This document shows positions 1 through 5,940 of a stretch of DNA of 7,694 nt, piece by piece. The position numbers and the translations under genes were made by a program. This DNA is from Burkholderiales bacterium. Lineage in GTDB: Bacteria > Pseudomonadota > Gammaproteobacteria > Burkholderiales > Burkholderiaceae_C. Each line of letters begins with the position of its first letter. The first letter of the stretch is position 1. Where the stretch lies: NCBI GenBank assembly GCA_028869035.1, contig JAGWTL010000134.1, positions 1-7,694 of the forward strand, written 5' to 3'. The notes below the pieces were generated by a model, which was given only the letters and a program-made list of their open reading frames with translations, was not told the DNA's origin and ran no database searches.

Positions 1-158
1 AGGGTGGTCAAACGCTCGTAAAATCCGGGGATGACGTTGGAAGGCCGGTCTTCCAGCTCCCCCAGGTCCAGCCAGGCTTCGATGACCGGACGGTAAGTCC
101 AGATGTTGGGACCGCGCAGATGGCTGACCCGCAGAATTTGAAGGTTTTTTTGAGTCAT
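1..158 (-). CDS. cphA: Cyanophycin synthetase CphA, N-terminal fragment (runs off the left edge)
   Basis: Cyanophycin synthetase polymerises aspartate and arginine, using ATP, into the storage polymer cyanophycin in the cytoplasm. Only the first 52 codons are here, reading leftward from an ATG at 158. The peptide starts MTQKNLQILRVSHLRGPN, followed by IWTYRPVIEAWLDLGELED and RPSNVIPGFYERL. The LRGPN.W segment and the PS..IPGFYE.L segment match the start of the CphA N-terminal domain as I recall it; the ATP-grasp and Mur-ligase-like domains lie outside the window. No good Shine-Dalgarno sequence precedes the ATG, but the family motifs begin within ten residues of it, so the start fits. The gene is divergent from an ABC transporter of the type recorded as cyanophycin-associated, which supports the call. 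Many Burkholderiales carry two cphA paralogues; the fragment cannot say which this is. An A7 tract covers codons 3-5. Confidence 0.85.
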   Translation of the reverse strand, partial: MTQKNLQILRVSHLRGPNIWTYRPVIEAWLDLGELEDRPSNVIPGFYERLTT

Positions 159-175
159 GAGGCTAGGCAGGGTGA

Positions 176-222
176 ACGATCTGTCCCTGCGATGGTCTTG
201 CTCGCTGGCATCGCCAGATCGT
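176..222. promoter_or_regulatory. Long imperfect hairpin in the cphA / ABC transporter divergent region
   Basis: Two nested perfect inverted repeats are visible. The outer arms are ACGATCTG (176-183) and CAGATCGT (215-222). The inner arms are GCGATG (189-194) and CATCGC (209-214). The right arms are contiguous; the left arms are separated by five bases (TCCCT), giving 14 base pairs with a one-sided bulge and a 14-base loop (195-208). It ends 17 bases before the cphA start and 86 bases before the transporter start. It could be an operator for a dimeric regulator, or an RNA structure in the cphA leader. No T-run follows on either strand, so an intrinsic terminator is unlikely. The pairing is directly visible; the function is inferred. 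Confidence 0.5.
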
Positions 223-266
223 GCTGAGGCTGCGGTTGGTCTCCAAGGTGTCGTGCATAAAACGGG

Positions 267-272
267 GACAAT
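267..272 (+). promoter_or_regulatory. Candidate -10 box for the ABC transporter operon
   Basis: GACAAT followed by CG lies 36 bases before the transporter ATG, and would give a leader of about 30 bases. It resembles the ATAAT boxes in front of three other genes in this window. No convincing -35 box is present at 16-18 bases upstream. A weaker alternative is TTGGTC (236-241) with TAAAAC (258-263), spaced 16. This is pattern-based only. Confidence 0.25.
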
Positions 273-308
273 CGACATCAGCAAATCCCACCCCAGGTTC
301 TGGATTCC

Positions 309-2612
309 ATGACTCGTGTGACCCCGTCAGCAGCTCTATTATCTTTCAGCGACGTTCCGGCGGAATGGCTGGCCGAAATCCGTCCGCAACTGCACTCTGA
401 GGAGAACGTTCAGGCGGTGCTGGAGGTTGACCTCGACACCCGGCTGCAGTTCGGCCGCGGCCTGCTGGTGGCGACCGAGCGGCGCCTGCTGGCCCGTGCC
501 CCGGGGCAGCCCGCCTGGTTGAGCTGGGAATACCACCGCGGGCTGCAGCTGAGCCAGCACGACCATGCCGGCGTCGGCCATCTGGAACTGCTGGACGGCC
601 AGGGCCGGCTGGCGCACTGGTGTTACACCCTGGGGCAGAACCTGCAGGCCGTGCGCCTGGCCGAACAGGTGGGCCGCCAGCTGCGCAGCCTGGACACCGG
701 CCAGCCCGTGCCCGCCCCGGTCGGGCATGACTGCCCGATCTGCAAGGCGCCGCTGGACCCCGGGCAGGACGAATGCCCGATCTGCGCCAAGGTCATCCAC
801 ACCCCGCCCTCGACCTGGACCCTGTTGCGCCTCTGGCGTTTCGCCCGGCCCTACAAGGGCCAGCTGCTGCTGGGTTTTGTGCTGACCCTGCTGGGCACGG
901 CGGCCAGTCTGGTGCCGCCCTACCTGACCATGCCCTTGATGGACGAGGTGCTGGTGCCATTGGAGACGGGCAAACAGGTCGACCCCATGCTGGTCGTGCT
1001 CTACCTCAGCGGTCTGCTGGGGGCGGCTGTGCTGGCCTGGGGCCTGACCTGGGCCAAGACCTATATCCTGGCCCTGGTGTCCGAGCGCATCGGCGCCGAC
1101 CTGCGCACCACCACCTACGACCATCTGATGCGCCTCTCGCTCGAGTACTTCGGCGGCAAGCGCACGGGCGACCTGATGGCGCGTATCGGCAGCGAGACCG
1201 ACCGCATCTGCGTCTTCCTCTCCCTGCACCTGCTGGACTTCTTCACCGACCTCATCATGCTCTTGATGACGGCGGCCATCCTCTTCTCCATCAACCCCTG
1301 GCTGGCCCTGGCCACGCTGATCCCGCTGCCCATCATCATGTGGATGATCCACGCGGTGCGGCACCGCCTCAAGACCGGTTTCGAGAAGATCGACCGGGTC
1401 TGGTCCGAGGTCACCAGCGTGCTGGCCGACACCATCCCCGGCATCCGCGTGGTCAAGGCCTTTGCCCAGGAAAAACGCGAATCGGCCCGTTTCCACGAGG
1501 CCAACCGCCAGAACCTGCTGGTCAACGACCGCATCAACAAGATCTGGTCCCTGTTCGCGCCGAGCATCTCCTTCCTGACCGAGGTCGGTCTGCTGGTGGT
1601 CTGGGGCGTGGGCGTCTGGCTGGTGGCCCGAGGCGAGACCTCGGTGGGCGTGCTCACGGCCTTCATCGCCTACATCAGCCGCTTCTATGGCCGGCTGGAC
1701 TCCATGAGCCGCATCGTCTCCTGGACCGAGCACTCGGCCTCGGCCACCAAGCGCATCTTCGACATCCTGGACCACGTCTCCAGCGTGCCCGAGCCGGTGC
1801 AGCCGGTGCACCTGGATCGGGTACAGGGCCGTATCGAGGTGCGCGACGTGGGTTTCCGCTACGGCAACCGCGAGGTCAACCGCAGCATCAACATCACCAT
1901 CGAACCGGGCCAGATGGTGGGCCTGGTCGGCCACAGCGGCTCGGGCAAGAGCACCCTGGTCAACCTGATCTGCCGTTTCTACGACGTGACCGAGGGTTCG
2001 ATCCGCATCGACGGCGTGGACATCCGCTCGCTGCCCGTGGCCGAGTACCGCCGCAACATCGGCCTGGTGCTGCAGGAGCCCTTCCTCTTCTTCGGCACCA
2101 TTGCGGAGAACATCGCCTATGGCAAGCCCGACGCCACGCGCGAGCAGGTCATGGCGGCCGCGCGCGCCGCCCATGCGCACGAGTTCATCCTGCGCCTGCC
2201 CCAGGGCTACGACTCCATCGTCGGTGAACGCGGCCAGGGCCTGTCGGGCGGCGAGCGCCAGCGCATCTCGATCGCGCGCGCGCTGCTGATCGACCCGCGC
2301 ATCCTGATCCTCGACGAGGCCACGGCCTCGGTGGACTCCGAGACCGAGAAAGAAATCCAGAAGGCCCTGGACAACCTGGTGCAGGGCCGTACCACCATCG
2401 CCATCGCCCACCGCCTCTCCACCCTGCAGCGCGCCGACCGGCTGGTGGTGCTGGACCGCGGCCAGGTGGTGGAGGAGGGCACACACGACGAACTGATGGT
2501 GCGCCAGGGGGCCTACTACAACCTCTACCAGGCCCAGGCCCGCAACGTCGACACCGACATGGACGACGCTGAAAACGATGTGAGCCCGGAACGCAAGGAC
2601 GACGCCAAATGA
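309..2612 (+). CDS. Cyanophycin metabolism-associated ABC transporter (half-transporter with N-terminal zinc ribbon)
   Basis: A fused membrane and ATPase half-transporter of the ABC exporter type (MsbA/LmrA-like), expected to act as a homodimer in the inner membrane. Residues 1-135 form a soluble N-terminal region with a VATERRLLA strand that loosely recalls bacterial PH-like domains. Residues 142-159 form a zinc ribbon, CPIC-x10-CPIC. Six hydrophobic segments lie between about 184 and 462. The ATPase domain has Walker A GHSGSGKST (541-549), Q-loop Gln589, signature LSGGERQ (645-651), Walker B ILILDE (665-670) and switch His701, so all catalytic parts are intact. A charged tail follows from about 745. 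At 767 residues it is longer than ordinary half-exporters (about 580-600) because of the N-terminal module. The ATG at 309 is the only likely start, with an in-frame stop at 258; its ribosome site is weak. The gene is divergent from cphA and overlaps a DUF1854 gene, the arrangement behind the family name. Substrate and direction are unknown; transport of cyanophycin, its dipeptide or its amino acids is conjecture. Confidence 0.88.
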   Translation: MTRVTPSAALLSFSDVPAEWLAEIRPQLHSEENVQAVLEVDLDTRLQFGRGLLVATERRLLARAPGQPAWLSWEYHRGLQLSQHDHAGVGHLELLDGQGRLAHWCYTLGQNLQAVRLAEQVGRQLRSLDTGQPVPAPVGHDCPICKAPLDPGQDECPICAKVIHTPPSTWTLLRLWRFARPYKGQLLLGFVLTLLGTAASLVPPYLTMPLMDEVLVPLETGKQVDPMLVVLYLSGLLGAAVLAWGLTWAKTYILALVSERIGADLRTTTYDHLMRLSLEYFGGKRTGDLMARIGSETDRICVFLSLHLLDFFTDLIMLLMTAAILFSINPWLALATLIPLPIIMWMIHAVRHRLKTGFEKIDRVWSEVTSVLADTIPGIRVVKAFAQEKRESARFHEANRQNLLVNDRINKIWSLFAPSISFLTEVGLLVVWGVGVWLVARGETSVGVLTAFIAYISRFYGRLDSMSRIVSWTEHSASATKRIFDILDHVSSVPEPVQPVHLDRVQGRIEVRDVGFRYGNREVNRSINITIEPGQMVGLVGHSGSGKSTLVNLICRFYDVTEGSIRIDGVDIRSLPVAEYRRNIGLVLQEPFLFFGTIAENIAYGKPDATREQVMAAARAAHAHEFILRLPQGYDSIVGERGQGLSGGERQRISIARALLIDPRILILDEATASVDSETEKEIQKALDNLVQGRTTIAIAHRLSTLQRADRLVVLDRGQVVEEGTHDELMVRQGAYYNLYQAQARNVDTDMDDAENDVSPERKDDAK

Positions 2613-3103
2613 ACCCGCGCCCCCTCCTGAACCTGACGCAGACGGCGGCGACCCTGACGCGCAATGCCTACGGCAAGCTGGTTCTGACCCTGGTCGATGG
2701 CCAGGTCCGCACGGGCGTGGTGCCGGTGCGCGCCTTTCCCATCCAGGCGCCCGAGCGCGACATCTCCCTGCTCGATGCCGACGGCCACGAGGTGGCCTGG
2801 GTCGACGAACTGGCCCGTGTGCCCGAGCCGGCCCAGGGCCTGATCCGCGCGGCGCTGGCCGAGCGCGAGTTCATGCCCGAGATCCGCGCCATTCTTGGCG
2901 TCAGCAGTTTTTCCACGCCCAGCACCTGGCAGGTGCGCACCGACCGCGGCGATACGGCCTTCGTGCTCAAGGGCGACGAGGACATCCGCCGCCTGGCGGG
3001 CAACACCCTGCTGGTGACCGACTCGCACGGCATCCAGTTCCTGATCCGCGACATGGCGGCGCTGGACCGCGAGAGCCGCCGCCTGCTCGATCGCTTCAAG
3101 TAG
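2609..3103 (+). CDS. Cyanophycin metabolism-associated DUF1854 family protein
   Basis: A 164-residue soluble protein with no signal peptide or membrane segment. It matches DUF1854 as I know it: a YGKLVLTLVDG strand (21-31), VVPVRAFPI (37-45), LAEREFMPEI (83-92), VSSFSTPSTW (98-107), FVLKGDEDIRRL (118-129) and the highly conserved TDSHGIQFLIRD (137-148), ending in LLDRF. The function is unknown; the name reflects repeated co-occurrence with cyanophycin genes. The ATG overlaps the transporter stop as ATGA, and an AAGGA at 2595-2599 inside the transporter gene is a fair ribosome site, so translation is probably coupled. One reasonable inference is a cytoplasmic accessory subunit or regulator of the adjoining transporter. 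There are no cysteines or obvious catalytic triads, which argues against a metalloenzyme. Confidence 0.87.
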   Translation: MNPRPLLNLTQTAATLTRNAYGKLVLTLVDGQVRTGVVPVRAFPIQAPERDISLLDADGHEVAWVDELARVPEPAQGLIRAALAEREFMPEIRAILGVSSFSTPSTWQVRTDRGDTAFVLKGDEDIRRLAGNTLLVTDSHGIQFLIRDMAALDRESRRLLDRFK

Positions 3104-3120
3104 GCCGCTTTCATCCGGCC
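3103..3120 (+). terminator. Weak hairpin between the DUF1854 gene and nadC
   Basis: GGCCG (3103-3107) and CGGCC (3116-3120) can pair around an eight-base loop. The structure starts on the last base of the DUF1854 stop codon and ends ten bases before the nadC ATG. No T-run follows, so it is at best a weak attenuator or mRNA-end structure. It could also partly hide the nadC translation start. Confidence 0.2.
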
Positions 3121-3129
3121 TTGCTGACC

Positions 3130-4002
3130 ATGAAACCTTTTTTTGACTATTCCGATGCGGCGCTGCGCCAGTCGGCCCAGGCCGACGTGGCCCGCGCCCT
3201 GCAGGAAGACGTGGGCGGTGGCGATCTGACCGCCGGCCTGATCGACCCGTCGCGCCAGGCCCATGCGCGCATCCTGGCGCGCGAAGCGGCCGTGATCTGC
3301 GGTGGGGCCTGGGTGGAGGCCACCTTGCAGCAGGTGGTTCCTGACGCCCGCGTGAGCTGGCATGTGCGCGACGGCCGGCGTTGCGCCGTTGATCAGGTGG
3401 TGCTGGAACTCGGCGGCCCGGCGCGTGGCCTGCTCACCGCCGAGCGGACGGTGCTCAACTTCCTGCAATTGCTCAGTGCCGTGGCCACGCAGACGGCGGC
3501 GTATGTGGCGGCCGTACAGTCCGTGCCGGGCAACCGCGCGCAGATCGTGGACACGCGCAAGACCCTGCCGGGCCTGCGCCTGGCGCAGAAGTACGCGGTG
3601 CACTGCGGCGGGGGCTTCAACCACCGCATCGGCCTGTACGACGCCGTGCTGATCAAGGAAAACCACATTGCTGCCGCCGGCGGCGTGACGGCTGTGCTGC
3701 AACGCGCCGCCACTGTGGCGCCCACGGCCGAGTTCGTCGAGATCGAGGTCGAGACCCTGGCCCAGCTTCAAGAGGCCCTACAGGCCGGTGCCCGCATGGT
3801 GCTGCTCGACAATATGAGCCTGGACATGATGCGCGAGGCCGTACGCCTGAATGCCGGGCGCGCCATCCTGGAAGTCTCGGGCGGGGTGAACATGGGCACG
3901 GTGCGCGAGATCGCGGCCACGGGCGTGGACCGCATCTCCATCGGGGCCCTGACCAAGGATGTGAAGGCCGTTGATTTCTCCATGCGGTTTACGGAGTTGT
4001 GA
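3130..4002 (+). CDS. nadC: Nicotinate-nucleotide pyrophosphorylase (carboxylating) / quinolinate phosphoribosyltransferase
   Basis: NadC converts quinolinate and phosphoribosyl pyrophosphate to nicotinate mononucleotide, with release of CO2 and pyrophosphate, the third step of de novo NAD synthesis. The 290-residue product has the usual length (E. coli about 297). Family motifs are complete: EDVGGGDLT (26-34), TAERTVLNFLQLLS (103-116), DTRKTLPGLR (141-150) followed by QKYAVHCGGGFNHR (153-166), LIKENH (174-179), EIEVET (204-209), LLDNMS (225-230), EVSGGV (248-253) and DRISIGALT (267-275). The Arg, Lys and His residues that bind quinolinate and phosphate lie in these blocks. I chose the ATG at 3130; an in-frame TTG at 3121 would add three residues but has no better ribosome site. 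Neither has a clear Shine-Dalgarno sequence. The gene follows DUF1854 by 26 bases and overlaps nadA, so it is probably transcribed with both. Confidence 0.96.
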   Translation: MKPFFDYSDAALRQSAQADVARALQEDVGGGDLTAGLIDPSRQAHARILAREAAVICGGAWVEATLQQVVPDARVSWHVRDGRRCAVDQVVLELGGPARGLLTAERTVLNFLQLLSAVATQTAAYVAAVQSVPGNRAQIVDTRKTLPGLRLAQKYAVHCGGGFNHRIGLYDAVLIKENHIAAAGGVTAVLQRAATVAPTAEFVEIEVETLAQLQEALQAGARMVLLDNMSLDMMREAVRLNAGRAILEVSGGVNMGTVREIAATGVDRISIGALTKDVKAVDFSMRFTEL

Positions 4003-5117
4003 TGAACACGACCAGCCAGGTGATCGACGTCGAATACGAGCAGCCCGAAGGTGCGGCCTGCTCCACCCACCATGCCTGGGCGCGTGTGCCGCTGGAGCCC
4101 GCACCGGCCGAGCGTGCGGCGCTCAAGGACAAGATCCGCCGCCTGCTGAAAGAGAAGAACGCGGTCATGGTTTCGCACTACTACGTGCACCCGGACCTGC
4201 AGGACCTGGCCGAAGAGACTGGCGGCATCGTCAGCGATTCGCTCGAGATGGCGCGCTTCGGCCGCGACCACGCGGCCCAGACCCTGGTGGTCTCGGGCGT
4301 GCGCTTCATGGGCGAGACCTCCAAGATCCTCTCGCCGCACAAGCGCGTGCTCATGCCCGACCTGGACGCCACCTGCTCGCTGGACCTGGGCTGTCCCATT
4401 GATGAATTCAGCGCCTTCTGCGACGCCCATCCCGACCGTACCGTGGTGGTCTACGCCAATACCAGCGCCGCCGTGAAGGCGCGCGCCGACTGGCTGGTCA
4501 CGTCGAGCTGTGCGCTGGACATCGTGCGTGCGTTGAAAGAGCAGGGCCACAAGATCCTGTGGGCACCGGACCGCCATCTGGGTGGCTACATCGAGCGCGA
4601 GACCGGGGCCGACATGCTGATGTGGAACGGCTCCTGCATCGTGCACGACGAATTCAAGAGCTTCGAGCTGGAAGAGCTCAAGAAGGAACATCCGAAGGCC
4701 AAGGTGCTGGTGCACCCGGAGTCGCCCGCCGCCGTGATCGCTCTGGCCGATGCCGTGGGCTCCACCTCGGGCATCCTCAAGGCCGCGCAGGAGTTCGACG
4801 CGCCCGTCTTCATCGTCGCCACCGACAAGGGCATGATGCACAAGCTGCGCACGCTCAACCCCGGCAAGACCTTCATCGAAGCGCCCACCGCCGGCAACAG
4901 CGCCACCTGCAAGAGCTGCGCCCACTGTCCCTGGATGGCCATGAACGGCCTGGCCGGCGTGGCCCATGTGCTGGAACACGGCAGCAACGAGATCCATGTG
5001 GACCCGGCGCTGATCCCGCGTGCCCGTCTGCCCATCGACCGCATGCTGGCTTTCACGGCGGCGCTCAAGGCGGGCCAGCCGGTCTCGGGCCTGGTGCCCC
5101 ATATCGGGGCGGCCTGA
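4002..5117 (+). CDS. nadA: Quinolinate synthase NadA ([4Fe-4S] enzyme)
   Basis: NadA condenses iminoaspartate with dihydroxyacetone phosphate to make quinolinate, the substrate of the upstream nadC product. The 371-residue protein has the three cluster-ligand positions expected from E. coli numbering plus 12: Cys125 (DATCSLD), Cys212 (NGSCIVHDEF) and Cys309 in the C-terminal CKSCAHCPWM block (Cys303, 306, 309). Other family motifs are VSHYYVHPDLQDLAEE (57-72), SDSLEMARF (78-86), VSGVRFMGETSKIL (97-110), YANTSAAVKA (151-160), WAPDRHLGGYI (187-197), VHPESP (237-242) and GSTSGI (253-258). The ATG at 4002 shares its A with the nadC stop (TGATG). GGAG at 3993-3996, five bases upstream, favours it over the GTG at 3999. 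nadB, which would supply iminoaspartate, is not in the window, so it lies elsewhere or is replaced by an aspartate dehydrogenase. Confidence 0.97.
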   Translation: MNTTSQVIDVEYEQPEGAACSTHHAWARVPLEPAPAERAALKDKIRRLLKEKNAVMVSHYYVHPDLQDLAEETGGIVSDSLEMARFGRDHAAQTLVVSGVRFMGETSKILSPHKRVLMPDLDATCSLDLGCPIDEFSAFCDAHPDRTVVVYANTSAAVKARADWLVTSSCALDIVRALKEQGHKILWAPDRHLGGYIERETGADMLMWNGSCIVHDEFKSFELEELKKEHPKAKVLVHPESPAAVIALADAVGSTSGILKAAQEFDAPVFIVATDKGMMHKLRTLNPGKTFIEAPTAGNSATCKSCAHCPWMAMNGLAGVAHVLEHGSNEIHVDPALIPRARLPIDRMLAFTAALKAGQPVSGLVPHIGAA

Positions 5118-5124
5118 AAGGAAA

Positions 5125-5223
5125 CACCCCCGAGACGCTCCGCGTTTCCCCCTCAAGGGGGTGCTACCAGCGGACTGGCAAAGCCAGCTCCGCGGGAGCC
5201 CTGGAATGGCCGGCTACGCGGCC
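5125..5223. repeat. Cluster of four small hairpins after nadA (probable dispersed intergenic repeat)
   Basis: Four consecutive inverted repeats are visible. AGACGC (5133-5138) pairs with GCGTTT (5142-5147), including one G-T wobble. CCCCC (5148-5152) pairs with GGGGG (5157-5161) around a TCAA loop. GCGGACTGGC (5170-5179) pairs with GCCAG and TCCGC (5183-5193) around an AAA loop with one bulged C. GGCCG (5208-5212) pairs with CGGCC (5219-5223). CACCCCC (5125-5131) can instead pair with GGGGGTG (5157-5163), which excludes the second hairpin. From memory, similar CCCCCTCAAGGGGG and CGGCAAAGCCG segments recur between genes in Comamonadaceae; one copy here cannot prove that. It may also help end nadA transcription, though no T-run follows. 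Confidence 0.5.
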
Positions 5224-5244
5224 TTGCGCTGCTTGCCCTTCCTT

Positions 5245-5292
5245 CCGTTCGGGCTGAGCCGCCTGTCCTGAGCAAAGTCGAAGGGGTCGAAG
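5245..5292. repeat. Composite copy of a GTTCGGGCTGAGCC / GTCGAAG-type intergenic repeat
   Basis: The segment joins CCGTTCGGGCTGAGCC (5245-5260) to a CCTGTCCTGAGC block (5262-5273) and then AAAGTCGAAGGGG (5274-5286). Pieces of this kind are familiar from short dispersed repeats between genes in many proteobacteria, usually as palindromes with a CTTCGAC arm. Here the palindrome is incomplete: only the GTCGAAG arm remains, and it is doubled (5277-5283 and 5286-5292, separated by two G). The resemblance is from memory; the doubling is directly visible. Confidence 0.35.
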
Positions 5293-5331
5293 TCCCGATC
5301 TTGTTCCTCGCATTCCTTGGACTTGGGACGG

Positions 5332-5337
5332 CATAAT
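5332..5337 (+). promoter_or_regulatory. Candidate -10 box for coaD
   Basis: CATAAT inside GGCATAATCGG lies 22 bases before the coaD ATG. Transcription would start near 5344 and leave a short leader that still contains the AAGGAG ribosome site (5347-5352). No clear -35 box is seen at 16-18 bases upstream. Confidence 0.4.
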
Positions 5338-5359
5338 CGGCGCGAGAAGGAGTTCACCC

Positions 5360-5860
5360 ATGCCCCGCAACGTGCTTGCCGTCTACCCTGGTACCTTCGA
5401 TCCCATGACCCTGGGGCATTCCGACGTGATACGGCGTGCGGCCCAGCTCTTTGACCGTGTCATCGTGGGCGTCGCTGCGGCTCACCACAAGAAGACCATG
5501 TTCACGCTGGACGAGCGCATCGCCATGGTGCGTGAGGTCATGCACGACCAGCCCAATGTGTCGGTCGAGAGCTTCTCCGGTCTGCTGCGCGATTTTGTCG
5601 TGGGGCGTGGTGCCAAGGTGGTGATCCGTGGTCTGCGCGCCGTGACGGACTTCGACTACGAGTTTCAGCTCGCGGGCATGAACCGCAGCCTCATGCCCGA
5701 TGTGGAGACGGTCTTTCTTACGCCGAGCACGGCTTACCAATTCATCTCCAGTACCCTGGTGCGCGAGATCGCCACGCTCGGCGGTGAGGCCGAGAAGTTC
5801 GTCGATCCTCTGGTGGCGACGCGTCTGCAGGAAAAGATCCGGAGCTCGGCTCGCACCTGA
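5360..5860 (+). CDS. coaD: Phosphopantetheine adenylyltransferase
   Basis: CoaD transfers AMP from ATP to 4'-phosphopantetheine, giving dephospho-CoA, the fourth step of CoA synthesis from pantothenate. The 166-residue cytoplasmic protein is a nucleotidyltransferase-fold enzyme of standard length (E. coli 159). Visible motifs are YPGTFDPMTLGH (9-20), with the catalytic TxGH ending at His20, a Lys pair at 44-45, VIRGLRAVTDFDYE (88-101) with Arg90 and Arg93, and the C-terminal ISSTLVRE (129-136) that helps bind ATP. The ATG has a strong AAGGAG seven bases upstream. The gene is separated from nadA by a 242-base repeat-rich gap and has its own candidate promoter, so it is probably a separate transcription unit. 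Linkage of coaD to a YfhL-type ferredoxin, seen here two genes on, is common in proteobacteria. Confidence 0.97.
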   Translation: MPRNVLAVYPGTFDPMTLGHSDVIRRAAQLFDRVIVGVAAAHHKKTMFTLDERIAMVREVMHDQPNVSVESFSGLLRDFVVGRGAKVVIRGLRAVTDFDYEFQLAGMNRSLMPDVETVFLTPSTAYQFISSTLVREIATLGGEAEKFVDPLVATRLQEKIRSSART

Positions 5861-5928
5861 GTCCGTCGACGAAGCATCCTGTTGCAAAACCGCGGCCTGC
5901 TTGTCACCGGCCTGCCATGCCTGCGTCG

Positions 5929-5934
5929 CATAAT
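5929..5934 (+). promoter_or_regulatory. Candidate -10 box just before the histidine phosphatase gene
   Basis: CATAAT inside GCATAATTG ends six bases before the ATG at 5941. If used, transcription would start at or within a base or two of the ATG, giving a leaderless mRNA; no Shine-Dalgarno sequence is present, which fits. TTGTCA at 5901-5906 is 22 bases away, too far for a standard -35. Confidence 0.35.
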
Positions 5935-5940
5935 TGACGC

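Noticed and set aside
773..2227. A 484-codon open frame on the plus strand in another frame of the ABC transporter gene
   Set aside because: The translation is Pro/Gly/His/Arg-rich and has no recognisable domain; it is a shadow of the real frame.
339..2486. A 715-codon open frame on the minus strand opposite the ABC transporter gene
   Set aside because: Its translation is low-complexity, rich in Gln, His, Gly, Val and Asp, with no family motif, and lies opposite an ABC gene with every catalytic motif intact. High-GC codon use creates such antisense frames.
3121..3129. TTG at 3121 as the nadC start
   Set aside because: It would add only three residues and has no better ribosome site; the ATG at 3130 gives the usual N-terminus.
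3999..4001. GTG at 3999 as the nadA start
   Set aside because: The GGAG at 3993-3996 would be only two bases away; spacing to the ATG at 4002 is better, and TGATG overlap is a common arrangement.
3768..5156. A 462-codon minus-strand frame opposite the end of nadC and all of nadA
   Set aside because: nadA and nadC are unambiguous on the plus strand; the antisense translation has no domain and no plausible start context.
5118..5359. Small open frames in the gap between nadA and coaD
   Set aside because: The open stretches follow GC-rich hairpin repeat sequence, lack ribosome sites and give Arg/Ser/Leu-rich peptides without similarity to anything I know.
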